Below are positions 5,291 through 14,538 of a stretch of DNA of 16,481 nt, one piece after another. Each line of letters starts with the position of its first letter. Position 1 is the stretch's first letter. Both the position numbers and the translations under genes were made by a program. The stretch is from Alphaproteobacteria bacterium (GTDB lineage Bacteria; Pseudomonadota; Alphaproteobacteria; Micropepsales; Micropepsaceae). Below the pieces are notes generated by a model. That model saw only the letters and a list, made by a program, of their open reading frames with translations, made no database searches and was not told the DNA's origin. Location of the stretch: positions 1 to 16,481 of the forward strand of contig JAGWRJ010000457.1 of assembly GCA_028869725.1 (NCBI GenBank), given 5' to 3'.

Positions 5291-8200
5291 ATGAGTGCGC
5301 TCACCGACCTCTTTGAGACCTTCCGTCAGACGGCGGCTTCCGAGCGCGAGAAGGGCACTTACTTCGAGCGCTTTGTTAAGGCTTATCTGCAAAACGAACC
5401 GTACTACGCGGACCTCTACGCCAAGCGCGTCTGGCTGTGGAAGGAGTGGCGGGCGGAAGCGGCCAAGCGCGGACTCGGCGACGTCGGAAGTGACGCCGGC
5501 ATCGATCTCGCCGCTGAAACGACCACGGGGGAGCTGCACGCGATCCAGGCAAAGTTCTATGACCAAGATGCTCGGTTGACGCTCACCGATTTGTCCACCT
5601 TCCTTACGGCTTCCGGGAAGAAGCAATTTGCGCATGGCCTGATCTTTCTCACTGCAACCAAGAGCACGGGTCACCTGCGCGACGCGCTGCAAGGCCAGAA
5701 AACCCCCATCAGCCTCGTTACGCTGTTCGATCTCGAAAACAGCCAGATCGACTGGTCAAAGTACCGCCTCGACACCCCGGTCGTACTGAAACCGAAAAAG
5801 ACCCTACTCCCACATCAACAGACCGCACTAAAGGCAGTGGAAGCTGGTCTTCAGGAGGCCAACCGCGGCAAACTCATCATGGCCTGCGGCACAGGCAAAA
5901 CGTTCATCGCTTTGAAGATCGCTGAAGACGTTGCCGGCAAAGGTGGTCGCGTCCTGTTCTTGATGCCCAGCCTTGCCCTGCTATCCCAGGCCTTGACCGA
6001 ATGGACCCAGGAAAGTGCGATTCCGTTACACAGTTTCGCAGTGTGCTCGGACACTAAGGTCGGTAAGCATCGCCGGTCGGAAGACGACGACTTCGAGATG
6101 CTCAGTCACGAGCTGCAATACCCCGCCACCACCGAAGCCAAAAGCCTCGCCGCGGAAATGGCCAAGCGCTTCGACATCGGGCACATGAGCGCTGTGTTCT
6201 CAACCTACCAGTCCATCGACGTCATCAGCGAGGCCCAGAAGCAATACGGCCTGCCCGAGTTCGACCTGATCGTCTGCGACGAAGCCCACCGCACCACAGG
6301 CGCCACTTTCGAAGGCGAGGACGAAAGCCATTTCGTCAAGGTCCACGATGCGAATTTCATCAAGTCCAAGAAGCGGCTCTACATGACCGCTACTCCACGC
6401 ATCTACGGCGAGCACGCCAAGGCGACCGCCGAAAAGGATAATGTCACCCTCGCCTCGATGGATGACGTAGCCCTATACGGCAAGATGCTCTACGTCCTGA
6501 CGTTCTCGGAAGCCGTGAAACGTGGGCTGCTCTCCGACTACAAGGTCATTGTGTTGGCCGTCGAAGAAACCCTCATCAACCGCCGCTTGCAGCGACTGTT
6601 GGCCCTTGGCGATAACGATCTCAAGGTGGACGATGCCGCTCGCATTGTGGGCTGCTGGAAGGCATTGTCGAAGCAAGGTCTGACGCAGGACCTTCACGAT
6701 GACGGCCACCCCATGCAACGTGCCGTCGCCTTCTGCCACGTCATCGAAGCCAAGAACGGCGCAAAGGTCCACAAGGTCGGCTCGAAGAACATCGCGCGTA
6801 TGTTCCAGGCTGTGGTCGAGGCCTACCAGGAGAGCGCGGAAACCGAGGAAGAAACCGCGGCCACGCTGAAATGTGAGGCCGAGCACGTCGATGGCACTAT
6901 GAACGCAGCGGACAAGGAAGCCAAACTCGCTTGGCTCAAAGCCATCTCCCCCGAGGCTACCTGTCGCATCCTCAGCAATGTGCGCTGTCTGTCCGAAGGG
7001 GTGGATGTGCCCGCGCTGGACGCCGTGCTGTTTCTGACACCCCGCAACTCACAAGTGGACGTCGTGCAGGCAGTCGGCCGCGTGATGCGCAAAGCGCCGG
7101 GCAAACAGCTCGGCTACATCATCCTGCCGATCGTGATACCGGCTGGCAAGGAACCCCACGAAGCCCTGAACGACAACGTCACTTATAAGGTGGTCTGGCA
7201 GGTGCTGCAGGCGCTGCGCTCGCACGATGATCGTTTCGACGCGATGGTCAACAAGCTCGACTTGATCGGCAAAGACACCACCAAGATGGAAGTGGTAGCC
7301 GTCACCGAAAAGATTCAGCGTCGGGCCGCCAATTTACGCGCCACTGAAAGCAAGAAGCGTGCGGCCCAGGCCCGCGATAGTCACGCCATTGGACAGGCCG
7401 TAGCCGACGAGCCACACGAGCAGGCCGAGATTGAATTCGAGATTGGCGAAATCGAAAAAGCGATCTACGCGAAATTGGTGCAGAAGGTCGGCAACCGCCA
7501 CCACTGGGAGGATTGGGCTAACGACATCGCAAAGATTGCCAACACCCATATAGACCGCATCAAAGCCATCCTCGGAAATCCAGAAAACAAGAAGGAACGC
7601 AAGGCATTCGATGCCTTCGCCGCGGAACTGCGCGATGACCTGAACGATGAAATCACCGACGCCGAGATCATCGAGATGCTGGCCCAACACCTTGTTACCC
7701 AGCCGGTGTTCGAGGCCTTGTTCGACCACTACGACTTCGCGAAGCAGAATCCCATGTCCCGTGCCATGCAAAAGGTGCTGGACACGTTGGAACAGCACCA
7801 CTTGGGCAAGGAGGCCGACACTCTCACCGCGTTCTACCAAAGCGTGAAGCTGCGCGCCGAAGGCATCACCAGTGCGGACGGCAAGCAGAAAATCATCAAG
7901 GAGCTGTACGACAAGTTCTTCAACGGCGCCTTCCCGCAACTCTCCAAGCGCCTCGGCATCGTCTACACGCCGGTGGAGGTGGTCGACTTCATCATCAGGA
8001 GCGTGCAGGACGTACTGCGCGACGAGTTCGGCACATCCTTGGGCAACCGCAACGTACACATCCTGGATCCCTTCACCGGCACCGGCACCTTCATCACGCG
8101 CCTGCTGCAATCCGGCTTCATCTCGAAAGACCAGCTCGCGTACAAGTACAAGAACGAAATCCACGCCAACGAGCTGGTGCTGCTCGCCTACTACATCGCC

Positions 8201-10369
8201 TCCATCAACATCGAAACCGCCTACCACGACCTCATGCACCTGCCGGGCGCGGAACAGAAGGCCGACGTTGGTACCTACACGCCCTTCCCGGGCATCTGCC
8301 TCACCGACACCTTCCAGATGTACGAGAAAGATGACCTGGTGAATGCGCTGCTGGTGGACAACAGCGCGCGGCGCAAGCGACAGAAGAAGCTCGACATCCG
8401 GGTCATCATGGCGAACCCACCGTACTCGGTTGGACAGGAGAGCGCTAACGACAACAACCAAAACGTCGACTACCCGACTCTGGACAACAGAATCGACAGT
8501 ACCTATGGCGCAAAGTCTTCGGCAAAGCTAAAGAAATCGCTACACGACAGCTATATCCGTGCCATCCGTTGGGCCTCGGATCGCATCGGGGCATCAGGTG
8601 TTGTCGGCTATGTCACCAACGCCGGGTTTGTCGATGCCAATGCTTCGGACGGGCTACGCCAGTGCTTGGCGGCGGAGTTCTCCAACATCTATGTGTTCCA
8701 CCTGCGCGGCAACCAGCGCACCAGCGGCGAAACCTCACGCCGGGAAGGCGGCAAGATTTTCGGTGGTGGCAGTCGCGCACCCATCGCCATCTCGCTGCTG
8801 GTGAAGAACCCAAAGGCCAAGCAGTACGGCCAGATTCAGCTTCACAACATCGGCGACTACTTGAGCCGCGAAGAAAAGCTCGCCACCGTCGCCACCTTCG
8901 GCTCCATCGATGGCATCACCAAGGCTGGGGGCTGGCAGCCCATCACCCCGGACGCCCATGGCGACTGGCTGCGCCAGCGCAACGACAGCTTCTCCCTGTT
9001 CATGCCCATCGGCGACGGAAAGCGTGATGGTGAGTCTGCCATCTTTTCAATTTTCAGCAATGGCGTAAAAACGAATCGCGACGCGTGGTGTTACAACACC
9101 AGCAAGCAGGCGGTTGCAAGCAACATGGAGAGAATGATCACGTTCTACAACACGGAGGTTGCGCGATTCAATGCCGTCTACGGAGCCTTGGACAAAAAGG
9201 ATCGCGCTGCCAAGGCTGATCGGTTCATTGACACCGATACGACGAGAATCAGTTGGTCTGGCGACTTGGTCCAAGAGCTTGTAAAAGACCGAGGCGCAGA
9301 ATTCGATGAATCAAAGTTGCGGCGATGTCTCTACCGACCGTTCTTCAAGGAGTGGTTGTACTTTGATCGCCAGCTCAACAACAGCGTGTATCAAATGCCC
9401 CGACTGTTCCCGGATATCGATAGCGACAACCTAGTGATTGTCACTTCCGGCGTTGGTGCGCTTCACGAGTTCACCAGTCTGATCACTAACGTCGTCGCAG
9501 ACCTATGCGTGGGGGATATCCGGGTATCCCAATATTTTCCGCTCTACCTCTACGACGAAGCTGCGCAGGGCGACAGCGAAGCCCCGCAGTCCGGCCTGTT
9601 CGAGCAGCCCGCCGCGCCGGCTGCACGCAAGCGCCGCGATGCCATCACAGACGCGGGCCTCGCGCACTTTACGGACACCTACCCCGGCGAGAAGATCACC
9701 AAGAAAGACCTGTTCTATTACATCTATGGCCTGCTGCACTCGCCTGACTACCGCGAGCGCTACGCCGACAACCTGGCCAAGGAACTGGCGCGCATTCCAC
9801 GCGTGAAAACCGCCGCCGACTTCTGGGCATTCTCCAAGGCTGGCCGCGCGCTGGCCGATCTGCACCTCAACTATGAAACCGCGGCCGCGTGCACCAGCGT
9901 CACCGTCACCGGCCCCAATGGCAAGGTGCTGACCGTTACGTCCAAGGGCATCGCCCCCGGCAAGCCCGCCGATGAAGCCGCCACCTTCCGCGTCGAAAAG
10001 ATGAAGGTGCCGAAGTCCGGCAAGGACAAGGACCTCACCCGTCTCATCTACAACGCCCATATCACCATCACCGGCATCCCACCCGAAGCCTACGACTACG
10101 TAGTCAACGGCAAACCCGCGCTGGACTGGGTGATCGAGCGCCAATGCGTCAAGACCGACAAGGCCAGCGGCATCGTCAACGACGCCAACGCCTGGGCCAT
10201 CGAGACCATGGAGAACCCGCGCTACCCGCTGGAACTCTTCCTGCGCGTCATCACCGTCAGCCTTGAAACCGTTAAGATCGTTCGCACGTTGCCCAAGCTC
10301 GACATTCTCGAAGGGACGTCACTCGAAACTCGGGCGGCCTCGAATCCAATCCGGAAACTGGGCGCCTGA
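5291..10369 (+). CDS. Type ISP restriction-modification enzyme (nuclease-helicase-methyltransferase, 1692 aa)
   Basis: One polypeptide holds all parts of a type ISP enzyme (LlaGI/LlaBIII class), which methylates adenine in its site and, on unmethylated DNA, translocates and cuts. In order: an Mrr-like nuclease (GIDLAA at 70-75 with Asp72, and AIQAKFY with Gln86 and Lys88); a superfamily 2 helicase with ACGTGKT (motif I, about 198-204), DEAH at 330-333, MTATPR just after, and QAVGRVMRK at about 593-601; a helical coupler (about 680-890); an N6-adenine methyltransferase with DPFTGTGTF (motif I, 926-934) and NPPY (motif IV, 1042-1045); and a C-terminal target-recognition region. The length fits the family's usual 1500-1700. 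No frameshift or lost motif is seen, so it should be active. AGGG sits six bases before the ATG. The stretch at about 9010-9540 is less GC-rich than its flanks, suggesting exchange of the recognition domain. Confidence 0.95.
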   Translation: MSALTDLFETFRQTAASEREKGTYFERFVKAYLQNEPYYADLYAKRVWLWKEWRAEAAKRGLGDVGSDAGIDLAAETTTGELHAIQAKFYDQDARLTLTDLSTFLTASGKKQFAHGLIFLTATKSTGHLRDALQGQKTPISLVTLFDLENSQIDWSKYRLDTPVVLKPKKTLLPHQQTALKAVEAGLQEANRGKLIMACGTGKTFIALKIAEDVAGKGGRVLFLMPSLALLSQALTEWTQESAIPLHSFAVCSDTKVGKHRRSEDDDFEMLSHELQYPATTEAKSLAAEMAKRFDIGHMSAVFSTYQSIDVISEAQKQYGLPEFDLIVCDEAHRTTGATFEGEDESHFVKVHDANFIKSKKRLYMTATPRIYGEHAKATAEKDNVTLASMDDVALYGKMLYVLTFSEAVKRGLLSDYKVIVLAVEETLINRRLQRLLALGDNDLKVDDAARIVGCWKALSKQGLTQDLHDDGHPMQRAVAFCHVIEAKNGAKVHKVGSKNIARMFQAVVEAYQESAETEEETAATLKCEAEHVDGTMNAADKEAKLAWLKAISPEATCRILSNVRCLSEGVDVPALDAVLFLTPRNSQVDVVQAVGRVMRKAPGKQLGYIILPIVIPAGKEPHEALNDNVTYKVVWQVLQALRSHDDRFDAMVNKLDLIGKDTTKMEVVAVTEKIQRRAANLRATESKKRAAQARDSHAIGQAVADEPHEQAEIEFEIGEIEKAIYAKLVQKVGNRHHWEDWANDIAKIANTHIDRIKAILGNPENKKERKAFDAFAAELRDDLNDEITDAEIIEMLAQHLVTQPVFEALFDHYDFAKQNPMSRAMQKVLDTLEQHHLGKEADTLTAFYQSVKLRAEGITSADGKQKIIKELYDKFFNGAFPQLSKRLGIVYTPVEVVDFIIRSVQDVLRDEFGTSLGNRNVHILDPFTGTGTFITRLLQSGFISKDQLAYKYKNEIHANELVLLAYYIASINIETAYHDLMHLPGAEQKADVGTYTPFPGICLTDTFQMYEKDDLVNALLVDNSARRKRQKKLDIRVIMANPPYSVGQESANDNNQNVDYPTLDNRIDSTYGAKSSAKLKKSLHDSYIRAIRWASDRIGASGVVGYVTNAGFVDANASDGLRQCLAAEFSNIYVFHLRGNQRTSGETSRREGGKIFGGGSRAPIAISLLVKNPKAKQYGQIQLHNIGDYLSREEKLATVATFGSIDGITKAGGWQPITPDAHGDWLRQRNDSFSLFMPIGDGKRDGESAIFSIFSNGVKTNRDAWCYNTSKQAVASNMERMITFYNTEVARFNAVYGALDKKDRAAKADRFIDTDTTRISWSGDLVQELVKDRGAEFDESKLRRCLYRPFFKEWLYFDRQLNNSVYQMPRLFPDIDSDNLVIVTSGVGALHEFTSLITNVVADLCVGDIRVSQYFPLYLYDEAAQGDSEAPQSGLFEQPAAPAARKRRDAITDAGLAHFTDTYPGEKITKKDLFYYIYGLLHSPDYRERYADNLAKELARIPRVKTAADFWAFSKAGRALADLHLNYETAAACTSVTVTGPNGKVLTVTSKGIAPGKPADEAATFRVEKMKVPKSGKDKDLTRLIYNAHITITGIPPEAYDYVVNGKPALDWVIERQCVKTDKASGIVNDANAWAIETMENPRYPLELFLRVITVSLETVKIVRTLPKLDILEGTSLETRAASNPIRKLGA

Positions 10370-10609
10370 CAGGCGCATGTCCATGACACGAGAACCGCTG
10401 CAGGTCACCGAAATCCTAGAATGCCATCGAAAGCCTGCACAGCCAGGTGCGCGTGGGCATGCATCCAGCGGGAAGAAGTCGCCGCTCACGTTATAGACGT
10501 GAAGGTAGCCCTCAGTGTATGCGACGCCGTTGATGTACAGGATCGGATACCCGACGGCCCACAGAACTACGAGGGCCTTGTGAACTTTCCACTTTCGATT
10601 TAAGAGCAT
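10319..10609 (-). pseudogene. Truncated small membrane protein, last gene of the SIR2 operon
   Basis: The frame begins at ATG 10609 with AGGAGG six bases upstream, one of the strongest ribosome sites in the window, so translation does start here. The first 49 residues look like a real protein: a basic start MLLNRKWKVHK, a hydrophobic span ALVVLWAVGYPILYINGVAY (about 12-31), then EGYLHVYNVSGDFFPLD. From about residue 50 (near 10460) the sequence changes to Cys/Arg/Gly-rich text of noncoding type, and the frame runs antisense into the last 51 bases of the restriction gene. The usual continuation of such a membrane protein is missing. I infer truncation where the restriction gene and the SIR2 operon were brought together. 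It follows the DUF4145 gene by 33 bp. Whether the 96-residue product is made or works is unknown. I cannot name the family. Confidence 0.55.
10362..10376. terminator. Hairpin at the stop of the restriction gene, doubtful terminator
   Basis: A perfect six-base stem GCGCCT / AGGCGC with the loop GAC overlaps the TGA stop codon of the type ISP gene. There is no T-tract after it on either strand, so it may stall or protect the message but is a weak terminator candidate. It lies in the convergent region between the restriction gene and the leftward SIR2 operon. Confidence 0.3.
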
Positions 10610-10642
10610 TGCCCCTCCTTGGTGTTAGACGTGGATTGAGAC

Positions 10643-11701
10643 CTATTTCGTCTTGCGCGGCCTCTTCGGAACTCGTTCCGCGAGTTCTACTGAGTCGGGG
10701 CCCAATGTGTACACCTGCCTAAGCAAGTGCTCGACGATATTCCGTAGCTTCGCAACCTCCGCCATACTCGGAATATGCCCGCGGTGAGCAGATGCGTGCC
10801 CGACTTCTAACGCGTTATTGAGCGCATTGTGTTGTTCAGGAGTGATATCGCGCTTGTCCAGAAGTCGCTGTAACCGTTCGTCAAAGCGTCCGTCGTTCCC
10901 CACCCGGTCTGTTAAGACAAGATCAATTGCCGCACGTAGGCCCATAACAGCGATCATCGAAGCTTTGTGCTGAGCAGCTATGTGCACCTCTTTCATTACG
11001 CGACGCTGGACCATCGGTATGCGCTTGTGCCAATCGGGTGTCTTGTACTTGGTGCTCTGGCGGCTCTGTTGTGGCGGACCAGCCGCAGGCATTGCGTAAT
11101 CGGAAATAACGTCAGCCGCAGAATACGGAACCGCTGTTTGCCCTTGGTACATGGCTCGATAGCTCTCAAGCTCTGCCACAACGTCGCTAAAGTGGGGAAA
11201 CGCCAGGTCGACGACCTTTTCATTGCCAATGACGTAAGACTCGGTAGTCACCCGATTCCCAAGATTGTGGCCGCTCCATATGCTCGCCTCGATCATATGC
11301 CGAACAATCGCGCCTACCTCATCCACCGAAAGCCCAGTGATTTTGCTTAGGTCGGCAAGCGTCACCCGCGCTGTATGATCGCGCCCGTACTCAGCACGAA
11401 GGTGCGCATAGATTGTCTCCGCCTGCTTCCTGAATTCAGTCGCGAACTTGGACTTGAGGCGCACCAAGCCCAATAAAGACACAAAGTACCGGTTTACAGA
11501 GTTGTCGCGTCGAATGAACTGCAATTTCTCCAGCTGATCGAGAATCGGCCATTTGTCTGGATTCTTTGCTCGGTAAGCGGTTACGTCCACCCCGCCAGCG
11601 TCCCCTTCGCCAGCCTTCGCGGTCAGAATTTCGTCCATGACTGCGCACTGCCCGCTCGTTAGGACCACCTTCTTGGTATTCTTCTTTTTCTTAGGCGTCA
11701 C
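10643..11701 (-). CDS. Winged-helix plus DUF4145-domain protein (352 aa)
   Basis: The C-terminal part, about residues 240-335, matches the DUF4145 pattern: a helix MIAVMGLRAAIDLVL (249-263), a turn with DERLQRLLDKRDITPEQ (274-290), then GHASAHRG (301-308) and a last helix KLRNIVEHLLRQVYTL (318-333). DUF4145 is an all-helical domain found in or near restriction and other defence proteins and is thought to be related to the HEPN fold; SAHRG provides the conserved His-Arg. The N-terminal half has a Lys-rich start and a helix-turn-helix-like stretch (VTLADLSKITGLSVDEVGAIVRHMI, about 113-137), suggesting nucleic-acid binding. The start is GTG at 11701, overlapping the TGA of the 946-residue gene by four bases (GTGA), so it is translated by coupling. 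It is part of the SIR2 operon. I infer a regulatory or RNA-cleaving partner; the catalytic residues of HEPN RNases are not fully evident. Confidence 0.75.
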   Translation of the reverse strand: MTPKKKKNTKKVVLTSGQCAVMDEILTAKAGEGDAGGVDVTAYRAKNPDKWPILDQLEKLQFIRRDNSVNRYFVSLLGLVRLKSKFATEFRKQAETIYAHLRAEYGRDHTARVTLADLSKITGLSVDEVGAIVRHMIEASIWSGHNLGNRVTTESYVIGNEKVVDLAFPHFSDVVAELESYRAMYQGQTAVPYSAADVISDYAMPAAGPPQQSRQSTKYKTPDWHKRIPMVQRRVMKEVHIAAQHKASMIAVMGLRAAIDLVLTDRVGNDGRFDERLQRLLDKRDITPEQHNALNNALEVGHASAHRGHIPSMAEVAKLRNIVEHLLRQVYTLGPDSVELAERVPKRPRKTK

Positions 11702-14538
11702 GGCGCGTGCTCGAGATTATCGTATATAGTCAAAAAGCCCTGCAGTTTGCGAAGCCTGTCAGCTAGTTCCATGGCCAGTTCTTTGTCCACCTCAGCGACC
11801 TTCAGCACGATATCCCGCAGCGAATTCTCATAGTCGAGAATTGGGGTGAATCCCGTCAGCATTTCCTTTACCACGAGCCCAATCCTCTGGGGCGCTGCTT
11901 CCGCTAGGCGTGCCAGTTCCTTGGCGAACATGGTGTCATGGTGCTCATCCTGCATTCTCGGAGCAACCACCTGCAGCAGCTCAAAGGTTTCTTCATTGAC
12001 CTCGTCGATATAACAGGCCAAGAGACCCAGCGTCGAAAGCGCATGCGTAGGCGACTTGGGCTCGCGGGACACCCATTCCAGGCACCATTTCCAATACTGG
12101 ATGATCTGCTTCACCTGGTCGTCGTTTACGTCTGAGCGACGCAGGGTCCAAAACCAATGTCCTATGTGGACGGCATCAGCTTCGTATCCGGCATCCCGAA
12201 TTTCATTGAAAATTGGGCCGTTTAGGGGCTCCGTATTCCAAAGGTAGGCAAGGCCGATGCGTTCAACGATATTCTCTCGGCCATGGCGGGACTCGTCACG
12301 ATCGTGGAGGACGTGGATGATGACCCCGTGATCGCGCAGCTGCTCATATAGTTTCTTGCTCACTGGAGCATGAGCAAGTCCCTCCATTACGCACCGCAGG
12401 GTTTCGCGGTATTGAACAGGAAACAGCTTTTCAAAGTTAGCGTCCACCCATTCGGCGCTGACGTATCTCATATTCTCAATATAAGCACCCATCAGGGTCG
12501 CAAATTCAAAGTTTGCGTTGGCAGACTTTGCGAGTTCCTTGTCGTACACAGGACTCAGGCGCTGCCAAACCGCAGCATGTCCATTACCGGCCTTATCCGC
12601 CACTCGGCACGACCTAAGCGTGTGGGTCACCAGTGCCTCGATAACCCGGCCCTTGGTCGTGTTGATGGCATGGGTCATCGGGTCCGACCCTTGGTAGCCA
12701 TCATTCGGCTCCGCGCGATCGAGCAATCTCAGTAGGATCCGCTCTCCGATCGGCAAATACTCCGCCGGATAAGAGTGGTCGTCACTGAGGGTGCCGGCAC
12801 GCAGGAAATCGGCAATTAGTGAACTAATCCAGTGCCTGTCAGGGGTATAGCCCTCCGACGGCTGGTCCGGAGCGGTCCGGAACTCCACCTTGCCTGTTAG
12901 CGCATCCAGGTAGTCCAACAGCACCTTCCAGAGCAAGTGCCAATCGAGATCGTCCGCCGCGTCCTTGTTCTTGTCCCATAGCTTCTTGGCGCCACTAATG
13001 ATCGCGTACTTATAAAAATTCTTGGCTTGATCGTACGAATCAATCTTGGCAATAAAGAGCTTCGGCTCTGCTACGACGGCTTCCTCGACCGCATCGATAA
13101 GGCCCCTGACAGTTGGGCCACGGAATTTCTGCCCGGGTTCAAACTCGTTGACCTTCTGGACAAAGGTGCCTTCGCGGGCAAACGCAATCAATTCGTCCGA
13201 CGAATACGGAGATTTGCCGAAGCCCCAGTAGCTCGTCATGTATGAATGGAAATTGGGGTGAGTGTCTTCGTCTTCCTCCTCGGCACCATATCCCAGGTCA
13301 GCTGACAACTGAGCGAACCACCTGTCCGCAGGCTCGTATCCCTTTCCTTTAATGGCCGTCAACCAACGCCGCTGAATGGTCTTCAGCCGTTTCTCACGGT
13401 CTTCGAGATTTGGGTCAACAACGAAGTCTCGGAGTGAATCCAGCACCGCTGCCTTTTGGGCGTCGGCAAGCTGCAAGAAGTGAGCCGAAAGAAAGTCATA
13501 CGACTCGTGCAGCAGATTCGTATCGACGAAGGCCACCGGAAGCACCGTCGGCACCAAGTCCTGAAGCAACTCGAACTGGCTATTCACGCAGTAGATGCCT
13601 ATCCGCCTCAGGATCTCCGGACCGGCTTGAACAATATTGGCGACATAGGGTCTGGCAGCAGCCACATCGGTGCCAATCCACGAAACCAAGATGTCTCTGA
13701 AAGCATCGATCAAGCGGTTCTCAGGGTCATTGCCCCGGCGATTCTGCTCGTGATCCTCCACGGCAGGGCGCATGAGCCAAGACACACGCTTCCTTTCCGG
13801 GTCACTAAACAACTCCACGAGACTGCCCCGAATTGCTTCCAGGGCTTCGCGGCCAGCGCGCCTCCCAAAGTCCGCGGCATTCTTCTTGATCAGCTCCCCG
13901 AGCCAGTAGTCATCCAGCGACGTCATCGGCTCGCGCCTGGTCGTCTCGCCGAACTTCTGGTCCACCCACTTCACGCGTGTGGCGTAGCCCAAGATTCGGC
14001 ACGCCTTCGATATGGCGCCCTGGAATTCACTGCCAAGGAGTCTCGGGATCACCCTTGAACCGAGCACACTGCCCACTAGACCAGTATCAAACCTTCCAGA
14101 CAGCCAGATGGGCACCAAGTCCACCAGCTCGTCAGTTATCGAATCGACGGGTAGAGTCGCCAGGATCTCTGCAAACTGGCGGTACGTGTGGTAATTGTCG
14201 ATGTGATTGCCAGCTTCGTCCCTGTGCTGGGTTGCGGCGAGGACGACGTTGATCACTTTGGCAGCGAGGGCCAAATTACGGTTCGCGTCCGCCTTCTTGG
14301 CGACAGCAACCAGGTAGTCCAGGGCAGGCCAGTACGGGATCCTGTAATACCCAGGCTGATCTGCCGGCTCTGGCCCCCGGTTTTGTGTCGGTGCCAGGAG
14401 CCCGGCATCACGGAGGGGCTCAAAGAAATCCTCAAGCCTTTCATGCTGCAACAGCAGCCCAAAACCCTGCTGGGCATATTCCTCACCCTGGGTCATGCGG
14501 TCGATGAACGCTTCCTGGTTTGCGGTGAGCCTAGCCAT
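11698..14538 (-). CDS. Large helical protein, SIR2 partner, unknown family (946 aa)
   Basis: I cannot identify a catalytic domain. The N-terminus has a recognisable pattern, FFEPLRDAGLLAP (38-50) followed by GYYRIPYWPALDYL (63-76), which I associate with large sensor-type proteins of bacterial defence loci. The rest is almost entirely amphipathic helices with few Gly/Pro breaks, of the alpha-solenoid (HEAT/TPR-like) kind. There is no P-loop, no nuclease motif and no membrane span. The ATG lies inside the SIR2 gene's end: ATGGCTAG contains both its start and the SIR2 stop TAG, an eight-base overlap. SIR2 (336) plus this protein (946) totals 1282 residues, close to the single-chain SIR2 proteins that carry a long helical region and a C-terminal DUF4020. 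I infer a split form of such a protein, with this chain sensing phage or controlling the NADase. Confidence 0.8.
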   Translation of the reverse strand: MARLTANQEAFIDRMTQGEEYAQQGFGLLLQHERLEDFFEPLRDAGLLAPTQNRGPEPADQPGYYRIPYWPALDYLVAVAKKADANRNLALAAKVINVVLAATQHRDEAGNHIDNYHTYRQFAEILATLPVDSITDELVDLVPIWLSGRFDTGLVGSVLGSRVIPRLLGSEFQGAISKACRILGYATRVKWVDQKFGETTRREPMTSLDDYWLGELIKKNAADFGRRAGREALEAIRGSLVELFSDPERKRVSWLMRPAVEDHEQNRRGNDPENRLIDAFRDILVSWIGTDVAAARPYVANIVQAGPEILRRIGIYCVNSQFELLQDLVPTVLPVAFVDTNLLHESYDFLSAHFLQLADAQKAAVLDSLRDFVVDPNLEDREKRLKTIQRRWLTAIKGKGYEPADRWFAQLSADLGYGAEEEDEDTHPNFHSYMTSYWGFGKSPYSSDELIAFAREGTFVQKVNEFEPGQKFRGPTVRGLIDAVEEAVVAEPKLFIAKIDSYDQAKNFYKYAIISGAKKLWDKNKDAADDLDWHLLWKVLLDYLDALTGKVEFRTAPDQPSEGYTPDRHWISSLIADFLRAGTLSDDHSYPAEYLPIGERILLRLLDRAEPNDGYQGSDPMTHAINTTKGRVIEALVTHTLRSCRVADKAGNGHAAVWQRLSPVYDKELAKSANANFEFATLMGAYIENMRYVSAEWVDANFEKLFPVQYRETLRCVMEGLAHAPVSKKLYEQLRDHGVIIHVLHDRDESRHGRENIVERIGLAYLWNTEPLNGPIFNEIRDAGYEADAVHIGHWFWTLRRSDVNDDQVKQIIQYWKWCLEWVSREPKSPTHALSTLGLLACYIDEVNEETFELLQVVAPRMQDEHHDTMFAKELARLAEAAPQRIGLVVKEMLTGFTPILDYENSLRDIVLKVAEVDKELAMELADRLRKLQGFLTIYDNLEHAP

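Noticed and set aside
7334..8461. Long minus-strand frame of 375 codons opposite the type ISP gene
   Set aside because: It is antisense to the helicase-methyltransferase coding region, has repetitive Val/Leu/Asp/Glu composition typical of a mirrored GC-rich gene, and shows no domain.
9503..10144. Minus-strand frame of 213 codons opposite the 3' part of the type ISP gene
   Set aside because: Shadow of the real plus-strand gene, with Gly/Val-rich text and no ribosome site or recognisable motif.
13456..14058. Plus-strand frame of 200 codons opposite the 946-residue gene
   Set aside because: Antisense to a well-supported helical protein and without domain features.
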